In this document: in pieces, positions 13,501 to 24,000 of the stretch
Layout: the number at the start of each line of letters is the position of its first letter
How positions within the stretch are numbered: the stretch's first letter is position 1
Source of the DNA: Lichenostomus cassidix
Taxonomy: Eukaryota > Chordata > Aves > Passeriformes > Meliphagidae
DNA length: 64,000 nt
Assembly: GCA_008360975.2 (NCBI GenBank)
Contig: CM039182.1
Span: 15,844,324 to 15,908,323 of the forward strand
Direction: 5' to 3'
Made by a program: the position numbers and the translations under genes
Notes under the pieces: generated by a model
Seen by the model: only the letters and a program-made list of their open reading frames with translations
The model's database searches: none
What the model was told of the DNA's origin: nothing

Positions 13501-16500
13501 GAAGTTAAACAAGCCATTTTCTATTTTAATCACAGGCCATGGCAAGCTGTTTATGGATTCTGTCGTCCAGCCATGCTGCTGTGGCTCAGGCCTTGAAGTG
13601 CTTTGCTGTCTGTGACTGCTGACAAGAAATGCATTGCAAAATCCTCAGAAGATCAGTTCACAGGAGCGTTTCCTCATCACACACACTGGTACTGAACTGA
13701 CTACATCTGGTCTAATTTACACTTCCAGCAATCCTGGTACAAAGCTACGTGAGGACAAAAATAAGAGGCTTGACTTAATTTAAGAAGATTTATTTTTTTA
13801 AAGTAACTTTAATTAAGTCAAGATAGGAAATTCTTACTCCTGAGTGTTCGCACATAAACTTACGCTGAAGTATGTGCAGCTGTGAAGGAAAACAGATCCA
13901 GTTACTCTTGGAAAATAGCTCAAGACAGTGTCAGAAGCCCACTCCTTGCACCTTTGCTAACAATATCCATGTACCTTACTTTCCTAGTGTAGGAGCATAC
14001 TGGGGAGACTTCAGGCACTATGGCATGGAATGGTAGGAGACCTTTGAATCCAGTGAAGCTGAGCTGTTTCTCTGGCTGCTGCTCTCAGCATCTCCCCCAC
14101 ACCCAGCTGAACCTCTCTGTGCTGGCCCTGCAACACCAGCTCTGTGGGGCTGTGAACTCACCATGTGGCTCCCGTGGTGCTGATTTTTCCTGTCTCAGCT
14201 GCCACCTGGAGCTCATGCAAGCTCCCGCACCGAATCAGCTGGCATGCCTTTGGGAAACAATTCTTGAGAAACACTGTCCTGCCAGTAGGCTGGATTATCT
14301 GAGAAATATCTCCTTAGTTGGCAGGAAAGTGCAGTCATTTCATCGGCTTAGTGCGATCAGGATCTGTCAGCTCTGACAGTTCTTCTCTGTAAATAAATGA
14401 CTTAGGCACCAGGAACTAGGCAGGGAAAAGCCAGAAGTCATTGTCCCAAAACATTTGCTCTTCTCACTGTAAATCTCACAAAGAATTGAGTGTTCCTGTC
14501 AGGGAGTGACAGATATGTGTGCGTGTTTCTAATGCTACTCTTGCCCCTTGACTACCCCCATGTATGCAAAGTAACTCAGCAGCATGCTAAAAGAAGGATG
14601 AATTGTAAGTTTTGCAAGGATGTGTCTCCTTGTCTCTTGCCCTTTGGCATGCAGAAGCACAGGCAGACACTAAGGGAAGCTGAATGAAGCAAGGAATAAA
14701 TGCTTTTTGCCAGTACAAACATACATCTCTAAGTCAATTCTGGCTTAGGGCCTCAAGTCACTTTGGCATGACTGAAAACATTACTTAAAAATTTACCACT
14801 GTGTTTGGAAAGCTGAGCATTGTAGCTTTTGAGAGGTATTGGCACAGTGCTTAGTAACAGCAGAGCCCTTAACAATATGGCAGGATTAGGATTGACAACA
14901 ACAAGAAGCCAAAAGAATACTCAACCCAGAGGCTTATGTGATGAAAATTTTAATTAGCAATTCGTTGAAAGTGTTGCTTACAGAGTAAGCAAAAAGCCTG
15001 AAGGATGGGGGAAAAAAGGATGTTTCCTCTCTGGGCCAGACCCAGCAGCCTCTAGCAGACAGCAGCATGTTCATTCCTAGATGAATTGACGTGGAAAGTC
15101 CTCTGATTTCAGTTTAACTTGGCAGTGATTTAGGTCCTCTCCTTTAAAGCAGAAGAATCAAAGCCATTAATCGTACATCTAAGGTCATGATGCACTCCTC
15201 TTTCTATCTGAAACTAGACTTCTGTCCCCACCACAAGCAAATTCCAAGTATTTCCATGACCATTAAAAAGTAGGATATTTAGAAGTTTTCCATGTACGTC
15301 TTCTGTTTTGCTTTGTGAGCTGACTGCAGGGAAGAGAACCAGTGGTCCCTCTTTTTTTGCATGTCTTTCCAAAGGGAGTGTTTTTCTCTGCTTTTCAGGA
15401 AAAAGGGAATTCTAAAAATTTCACCATGTCATTAGCTAAAAGAAGACAGATCCTCTCCCAACTTTTTTTTCCCTGATCTACTATACAGTTAAAAAAATAT
15501 TGATTTCTGTCACTTTTGCTAATTGAGCAATAAGTGTATTTGCTACTTCCTTGAAATGTCTGGATGAACATCTGGTTTTGGTGCTCATTAGTCAGCCAAG
15601 TTGGGAAGCTTTGAGTATTTTGCCAAAACATTAACCCAGCCCTGAATTTATAACTAATATCAGGAAAATCACTAGGGGAAAATGTAAGTATGTCCAGACT
15701 GTGTAACAGCCAAGGTCAATTCTTACAGAATAATTTTTACTGTATTAATTTTATCAATGTGGCTCACAAACAGCTGCCTCCAGTTCATAGCAGAATATTT
15801 ATATCAATGAGCAGCTATAAAAATATGCAACCCAAATAGTTCCATGATGAATATACATCAGTGAAATAATTTTGGTAAATAGAAACATATTTTGGAACTG
15901 AGTAATGAGCAAGTGATAAATATGAAACAAATCAAGTTGTCTCAAAGTTTTAAGAAGTCAGAAAGGACCTTCAGAGCCCCAAAAGAGCCACATAAAGAAG
16001 GAACCAAAATATTCCATTAGAACAGACAGAAATACAGCAGAGAGGGAAGTATCAAGAAGCAGTTCAATGCATTAGGAAAAGCTCTCTTTACACTAAATGT
16101 AATGAAGCACTCAAGCAGGTTACTTAACGGTGCTGTGGAATTGCCATTGCTGGAATATTTCAAGGATCAGGCTAAATAAGTGTTTGCCAAGGAAAGTTTT
16201 GAGAAAATACATCCTGCTTTTTTTTGAGAAAATACATCTCTTAACATATTTTCTTTGAGCTTGATCAATATAGTGGACAGAAATAAAAATCCTCAGACAA
16301 ATCTCTCCTACCTTCCTACACACTGTCCAGAGCTAACTGCTTTCACTTAGAGGTTTCATAGTTGTAAGCCTCTCTCAGGCTCCAATTTTGTTTTTGCTTC
16401 CCTGGTTTTGACGTTTCCAACCCAAGCCAGCATTTCAGTATTCACTTTTCATCTGGCTGGTGTTATCATGACTTTACCACGAACTTGAGCCATCAAATAA

Positions 16501-16784
16501 AGTGCTGCTAAGGCTTCAGCAGCAAATAAGCACAGCAATTAAAAACAGCAAATGAGCCTTATGGAACGAAAAAGGGGGAGAGGGAAACCATGCAGGCTGC
16601 TGACTGCTGAAATTTTTCAGGAGCTGTGTTTCTCAGAACCAGCATCTCATCATCCTCGTGTCCAGCTGACAGGCTCCCAGCCTGGAGCTGATGCAAGGAA
16701 GAGGGGCAGAACTATCAGACCACAGCAGGAGCCAGGCAGGGAACCTGGCAGAGACAGTTCAGCCAGCATGGCCTGACCTCTGCC
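10581..16784. other. Intergenic, no gene seen
   Basis: About 6.2 kb of AT-rich unique sequence. I searched both strands for domain-bearing frames flanked by plausible splice sites and found none. Short open frames around 11-14 kb have no recognisable motif. Confidence 0.55.
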
Positions 16785-16988
16785 GGAAGGGAAGGGAAGG
16801 GAAGGGAAGGGAAGGGAAGGGAAGGGAAGGGAAGGGAAGGGAAGGGAAGGGAAGGGAAGGGAAGGGAAGGGAAGGGAAGGGGAGGGAAGGGAAGGGAAGG
16901 GAAGGGAAGGGAAGGGAAGGGAAGGGAAGGGAAGGGAAGGGAAGGGAAGGGAAGGGAAGGGAAGGGAAGGGAAGGGAAGGGAAGGGAA
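16785..16988. repeat. (GGGAA)n pentanucleotide array, about 40 units
   Basis: About 204 bp of GGGAA (AAGGG) repeats, essentially pure except for one interruption (GGGGAGGG) at about 16879-16884. The plus strand is purine-only, so the array is a polypurine/polypyrimidine mirror tract. Long open frames here reflect the pentamer and are not genes. The copy number in an assembly may not be the true length. Confidence 0.97.
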
Positions 16989-16997
16989 ATTAAACCT

Positions 16998-17043
16998 GCA
17001 TGACTGAATATGTTTTATCCGCATGACTGAATATGTTTTATCT
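16998..17043. repeat. 23-bp tandem duplication
   Basis: GCATGACTGAATATG...ATCC at 16998-17020 is followed at once by the same 23 bp with one final C/T change (17021-17043), directly beside the GGGAA array. Confidence 0.92.
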
Positions 17044-20000
17044 GCTGTCTCCTGCAGCCCATTGCTCAAATCCCAGAAAAAGGAGGAACACCTGAGGAGA
17101 GCTGGGGGACAGGGTGTGATTAAGGGCACTCATGGGGCCAGGATTGAAGACTTTGAGGGGTCAAAGACTTTGAGCCTCTGCAGACACCTCCTGTGGTCGG
17201 TGGAAATGAGGCACTGCACTCAGCCCTTGAGATGGAGCACGATGAGCAGAGGGCTTCCTACAGCACTTGGCCTTGCTCAGCGGCACTGCACAGGGCTGTC
17301 AGCCTTAGGAAGTGCTCACAGGTGGGAGGCACCATAGCTGAGAAACGGCTCTGGGAGTGGGAGCTTCCCACTGAAAAGAATGGGGAAACTTGATTCCTTT
17401 AGACTACAAGCATAGCTTCATGCCATAACCAGTGCAGCTGCATGCCTTGAGTTTCACAGTGCAGACCCCATCACACCAAGCTAACCCTTTGCCAAAACCA
17501 TCCTCGTTTGCTTCTTATCAGCTCTTGCTCATATTGTCAAGTCTAGCTAGGCCATGAGTTTCTTGTGATCAAATGGGTACTGGGGAAGCAGCACTGGGAC
17601 ACTCAGACAAATGATTCAGGGAAAGAGAAAATGATGCACAGAGGGGCTGCCAGTCTGGATTACAACCCAGATCAAACAGGCTTGTGGTATCCAGTGTTAA
17701 TGCACATGGAGAAGTAAACCTTATTTTCTGCAGTGTCTATTGCATATCATGTAATCATGAGCATGTGTTTACTCTTGTTTCTTCTCCTATTTCTGTGCTA
17801 TTGCTTGTCTAAAACCAACACAGCCTCAGGTTTTTTATGCATTGCTCAGTGACCTCCTCTGCAGAAGCAGCAACCCCAGGCAGTGATGAATCCACTTCTA
17901 TTTGTTTAAATTCAGGGGGTTTTCCCCATAGTTTCTAGTAGTGGATTCAAACTATGGAACACAACTAGGACATTTAAAAGATGAAGACAGACATTTCTTC
18001 TGCTCAGCACTAAAACCAAAAGCACCAGAAAACTTGACATGTCTATGGGCAGGTAACTTGGCAAGTCAGGAGAGAGCAAGTGATTTCTTGCATTCAGCTG
18101 CTCAGCTGTGTTTTCTATTGCCAGTTGGAGACATATTTTTCTGTAGTGGCTCTACACAATTCCCCCTTCCTCCATTCTTTTCGCATAAGACCCTATCTGT
18201 GTTTGCCAGCTCCAAATCCTTCTCTACCAGAAAATTGACTCTTTTGGCCTCAGTGTCTCCAAAGTATTTGCTTTTCTGAGATACATACTACCCTGAGTTA
18301 GGCACACTTGTCTTACAACTGCAGCCTCTGAGGCCACTAGTTGTCACTTTGTACATGAAACTCACACTGCAGATGCAGGGCTTGGAGTGTCAGTCGTGCT
18401 TAATGAGCATAACTTAGACATCTTTATATGATTGGTTTACTTATATTCAGATCAGCATCTGTCTTCCACTGCACTTCGTCCTACACCAGGAAGTTTGGCT
18501 CACGGGGAATTGGTTATAAGTCCTTGGTTAAAGAGGAGAGTATGGCTCTATTCTAGATTGTGCATCTCCTTCAGTCTCTGAACTGTACTGGCATTACTTT
18601 CCTGAAACTGCTTGTTTGGGATTACCAGAAATACTGTTCTGCATGATGACATCCATGGTCTCTTCCAGATTTTGTCTGCCAGACTTCAGTCTGTCATAAC
18701 AAATTGGGGTAGTCCATGTCTAGAAAACACACAATTGATGTGCACTGCAAACAATCACACAATGTGATTGGGAGATCACTGGCCTCAAAGACTTTCTACA
18801 GTAACGCACTTCAAATTCACTTCATGTTTTCTCTAGGATAAGATTTCTTTTTTTCCTTTTTTTTTTTTTTTTTTGGTGAGTGCTAAACTTGGCATTAAGG
18901 ATGTCAGCTTTTACTAAAACTGCCCATGAAAATGGTACAAGAACAGGTCAGGCTCTTTCTTCCAAAGTCACATGCTGTTGTCAAAATTTTCAAAATTACC
19001 ATTGCAGATGAAAAAAAAGCAACCTGTCTGCTCTGTGAGGTGTGTCATCTATTCTCATCTCTGCTAGGGATTTGAGTGGTTTGTCTATAATTGGTTTATT
19101 TGATAACCAGAATTGAACAGATGAAGTCCTTTCTATGCTTGCACTGGGGACACATAGATGAAGAGCCTTGCAGACACTTTATTGCAATTTCAGAGCAAGA
19201 AACCTGAATGGCAGCAAATATGTGCTATCTTTCATCTGAATACCATATGACCAGGGATGTTTCCACTTAAATCCTGCAGTAAGCCTTGTTCCAGGCTTAA
19301 ATCCTAACTACATTATCCATCCACATCACTGGCAGCACCAGGTTCAATAATCCTGGAGGGACTCCAGTTTCTCCTGGGTAATGTATATTTATATTCTGGT
19401 TCTAGTTGGTTTTAAGACATTCTTCTGAGTCTTCTGAGCTCAGAATTGCTTTAGCCTGGTCTGATAGATATTGTCCACAGACACTGTGAACAGGATATAG
19501 CTTTTCAGGAGAGCAGTCATGAGTTTTAGGTCTGTCTAAAGGTCTCCTCCAACTCAAAACATTCCGTACATTTCCTGAAAAATCCTTAAAAGTTTCCCTC
19601 CACTTTGGACAAAGGAGATCTAAAGAGATACATAAATTTTTTATGAAATCCAGTCTGTGATTAGTGAACACTTCTAAAACAAACATAAGCATTTGCCCTG
19701 TATAGAACAAATACTTTACAAGTCATCTAGTATACTGTTCTTGCTCTGCTTCATTTCTCTTGGTATCCCAAGGATATTAACAGTGAGTCTCTAGGACAAT
19801 GTTATCTGTATATAATTTGATGAGTAGATTTGGAAGCATCTCACTTAGATATCATTTGCAGAGAAGGTTTAACACTAAATTTATCTTACACCATAGGATT
19901 TAATACTACTAGCATGTCCTCTAGGAAAAGATTAATCTAAAATGCTGATTCCTGCTTGATCAAAGGCATTTTTACCTTCTTCTGGGAAATACAAAGGACT

Positions 20001-20525
20001 GTCCTCACTGTAGACTTTCCTAAAATGACTTGGCCTGACCTGAAGAGACTAACTGATGAGGATTCATGTTTGAAGTGGTACATAACACTGTCATCTGCTA
20101 ATGAATTTTGGGTGGTATAAATATAAAGTCACAGGTAATGACCGCATGCAATAGAGCAAACTATATTCTGTGTTTGACTTCAATGCAGAGTTTTTGCTGT
20201 TAAGTTCACAATAGAAGATATCTTCTTACAAGTATGAAAATTATTTACTGCAGTAATATTTCAAACTGAATACAATGTTCTGGTTTTTAATCAATACATT
20301 TTAAAGTATACTGGAACTTCTATAATTGGATGACAATTGCATAATTATCATTACATTTTTTGATCTGTGTGCTCTGTGTTCAAAGTGTGAGGTAGGTGTC
20401 ACTGAAAGAAAATAAGGGCACATGATTAGGAAAATTTAAACTAGAGGAGTGAATGGGGAACAAATAAATAAAATGAGACAAAGATACACTTTAAGTTTTG
20501 GTTTTAAACTCTTCTACAATTCTTG
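17044..20525. other. Intergenic, no gene seen
   Basis: AT-rich unique sequence with a poly-T run at about 18850-18875. It lies downstream of PKS copy A. No exon, RNA gene or clear mobile element recognised. Confidence 0.5.
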
Positions 20526-20531
20526 TTTATT
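20526..20531 (-). promoter_or_regulatory. Candidate poly(A) signal of PKS copy A
   Basis: The minus strand reads AATAAA (plus TTTATT). It lies about 510 bp past the stop codon at 21045-21047, and it is the nearest canonical hexamer I found downstream. Homology with copy B stops before this point, so copy B cannot use an equivalent site. Confidence 0.45.
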
Positions 20532-21044
20532 TTAGCTTTCATAAAATGGTTATTAATCAAAAAATCCATTTGCTTTACTGTACGCTTTGCAACTGGTACC
20601 TTTTTAATATTTTTGAAAACATAAGGAAAAAATCAAGTTTCCTTTTCTGAGAAGAAACCTTGAAATTCACACCATCTAAAGGAGTTTCAAAAAGATGCTG
20701 ATATTTATACACACTGGATAATCAAAATACTTAATAATTTGGTTAATTTAAAAATATTTTTTAAAAAGAGAAAAACAGATAAAGAGAAGAAAAATGCTAA
20801 AATAATCTTATGCTGCTTTACATGTAAATTCATGATGTAGAGGTGCAAACAGTAACGAGTCAAACAACTGACTGAAATTAACACAGCTAGGAGAATAATG
20901 GCAGAAGAACCTGGTGTGGGGCTTTTCGAGTTAATGCAGAAGAGTAGATTCAGCATCACCAGATGTTCTGTAATGACATTTTCTGAGATGCTGCAAAGGG
21001 TCTGAGTATTACCAAAGTTACACAATTCCTGATTGAGAAGATTC

Positions 21045-24000
21045 CTATAGCAAGGTATCGTTTTCTGCACTTTCAACTGCAGCATTCTTCTTTTCAACTA
21101 TTCCATTTGCATTGCTTGTTTCTTCTAAAACTACCACTAAACTTGACAGAGTGGTGTGAGGATCAAGCAGTTTCAGAAGAGGGATGTCCACCTTTCTCTC
21201 TTGAAAGACACGGTTCTGGATGGTCATAGCTAACATAGAGTCTATGCCCAAAGACGAAAGGGGGGTATTCATGGTTAGCTCATCTGGGGTCACTCCTGTG
21301 AGGTCACTCACCAGTGAGGTGATGTAGTCCTCAGATTTGAGAAAGGCAGCATCCGGGACTTGAGTTTCCTCAGGGGTTTCAATCTTGTTCCTGAACTCTT
21401 CTAACATAAGTGACATAAAACGACTTTTGAGGGAAGTAATCTGAGAAAATACATGATGAGACAAAGCTTGAAAGTTCAATTTGACGACAGCTTGCTGCGA
21501 GTTGTTTATAAGTAAGGTCTTCCTGAGATACTCATGAATTTCATGCACCTGCAGAATGTCTATGCCCTTGGATCTCAGAATGCTCTGAATGTGGTTTTGA
21601 TTGAGCAGAATGCCAAGGTTCAAAGCACCCCAGTTAATGGCCTGGCCGGAAAGGCCACAGTTCCTCCTGTAGAGGCAGAAAACATCCAGGAAAGAGTTTG
21701 CAGCTGCATAGTTAGTCTGGGTGGCATTGCCCAGAAAGGAAGTAACCGAGGAGTAGCACACAAAGTAGTCAAGCTCTTGGCCTCTGGTAGCCCAGTGAAG
21801 ATTTAAGGTCCCTGCTACTTTTGGGCTCAGCACTCTGTGAAAGTCAGCCAACTTCAGCACTTCAAGGTGGCCATCGTGTAAAGCAACAGCGCTTTGGAAT
21901 ACGCCTTTGATCGGACTCCCTGCAAAGGTGTTTGCAATGGACTGGAAAGCTTTCTCAACATCACTGCTCAAAGTCACATCACACTGCACAGACACTACTT
22001 TGCTCCCTTTGTAATGCTCCTGCAGAGCCCTCATCTCTTCCTGCTTCTCACTGCTGGGAATCCTCCTGGAGAGTATTGCAATACACCCTCCTCCATTCTC
22101 AGCTATGAATTTCACTGTTTCAAAGCCAAGTCCAGTGAGTCCCCCAACTACTACATAAACAGCATTCTGCTTAAACAGCTGCTTCTGGGGCTCGTACAAT
22201 GGAATATCTGAAAGCACACCGATGTCCTTCTGCCTTCCCAGGACAGCAAGGGGGACAGAAGTGCAGGTAAAATAGGACATCACAGAGTTTAGCCCTTCAA
22301 AGTTCTCCCTCTGCTGAAAAACAGAACCTGGGAGATGTCTAAACTGTTTCATATCCATGGAACTGACCCAGGCATGTACATTCTTCTGCAATTCCTTTAG
22401 ATGTGCTTTCTGGAAAAGGCTGGCAACAACAAGGATATGAAAACTGATGTTTTCATTATCAATTTCACAGACATTTTGGATACATTCAGACTGTTGATTG
22501 CCACATACAATCACCACATCTTTAAGAAAGTACATGTGGGCCAGATCCTCCTGAGACAGTCTGTTGACTGGAGGAAGAACAACAAGGGCATTGCACAGCT
22601 TTATATACTGGAACATGTTAGGAGTGGGCTTTGCAAGGACTGTTCTCCAACCCATCTCCTCTGCTGCCGCAGAAAGAACATGGCACAAAACTGATGATGG
22701 CTCTGTCGTAATAATGCCCAACATTCTGCCATGTTTCCCTTTGGGTAACCTCTGAGTGAAGATTTCCCATGCAATGATGAAGTATGACACACAAGGGACA
22801 TTCTGGAGGAATGGGAATTTCTTGACATTGAAACAAACTGTTCCTGGAATCTGAACTCTGGATGAGGCAGCAGTGGGATAACATGAAACCACATGATCTC
22901 CCACTTTCACTCTTTTCACATCAATGCCTGTTGCTGTAACTGTGCCACTGAAATCAAGAGCTAGAAGTCTGTGTTTGTCTCCAGCTTGGGAGTTCCAATA
23001 CAGTGTATTACCAAAGCTGCAGCTAGAAACACTAATGGGAAAATAATCTTCTGAGTGGAGACAAATTTTATCCACTTGAATTTCAACACTCTGTTTGTCA
23101 AGCTGAGTAGCAGTGCCAGTGGATAATTCCCCAGACAAGTCTTTTGCTGTGTATGGATCAGAAGTGTACAAAGTGAATGTCTGTGATTTCTGGAGAGATC
23201 TTATGGGTTGGATGTAATCTGTGTCTACAAAAAGTGTGCGTCTGATTTCAGACACATATATTCTTCCCAGGCTGATGTAAACTTCTGGGTAGTCGCCTCC
23301 TTTGTATTTGACAAGAACATCTGCTAACACTGAGATGTCCAGGGAACTGGAAGAGCTGAGGTCAATCAGCTGAAATGTGATTTCTGGAACTTCAACAATA
23401 CAAGTTCTGGTCATGCCATACAATGCAAACCCACAGTTAACATGGTCCACATATCTCTCTGTTGTTTTATAGGTGATCACTCTGACAGAACAGCGGGACG
23501 CCTTCTCTCTTAATGCCACCACTACCTGGCGATAGGCTTCGCAGCACTTTGCCAGCTGATCTACTGCTTTCCCTGGGAAATCTTCATTTAACTTTTGAAT
23601 TCCCCACAGGAAGAGGATTTCATCATAATCCTCAACCTCTGCTCTCATTTTATTCTGTGTGTCACCTTCCAAAAGAGATTCCCAATCTTCATACATCACA
23701 TATCTCGAACCAGGATGCAAATATTTTTTGAGCTGCTCAGATATCCCAAATTTGTCTGCAAACACAAGGAATCTGGGCTTAACCCCCAAATGTACAATTG
23801 TCTGTGAAAGAGAGACTTCTTTCCACCTGTTTTCAAACAGGAACTCATTGTCTCTGGAAGATGCTTCCTTCATGAAAGTGATGGCAACACGCTTGAGCTC
23901 AGCCAAAACAGAGCCATGCTTGTCCACAAAGCATCCACATACCTCAAGGCAGTTCCCAGTGGACTTGCTCATTCTCATGTATATCATCATTTCTTCTTCC

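Noticed and set aside
14020..14376. 118-codon plus-strand frame near 14.0 kb
   Set aside because: No recognisable motif, no splice support and no codon signal. It is likely a chance frame.
16650..17129. Long open frames across the GGGAA array on both strands
   Set aside because: They are pure products of the pentamer (repeating GREGK or PSLPF) with no other coding evidence.
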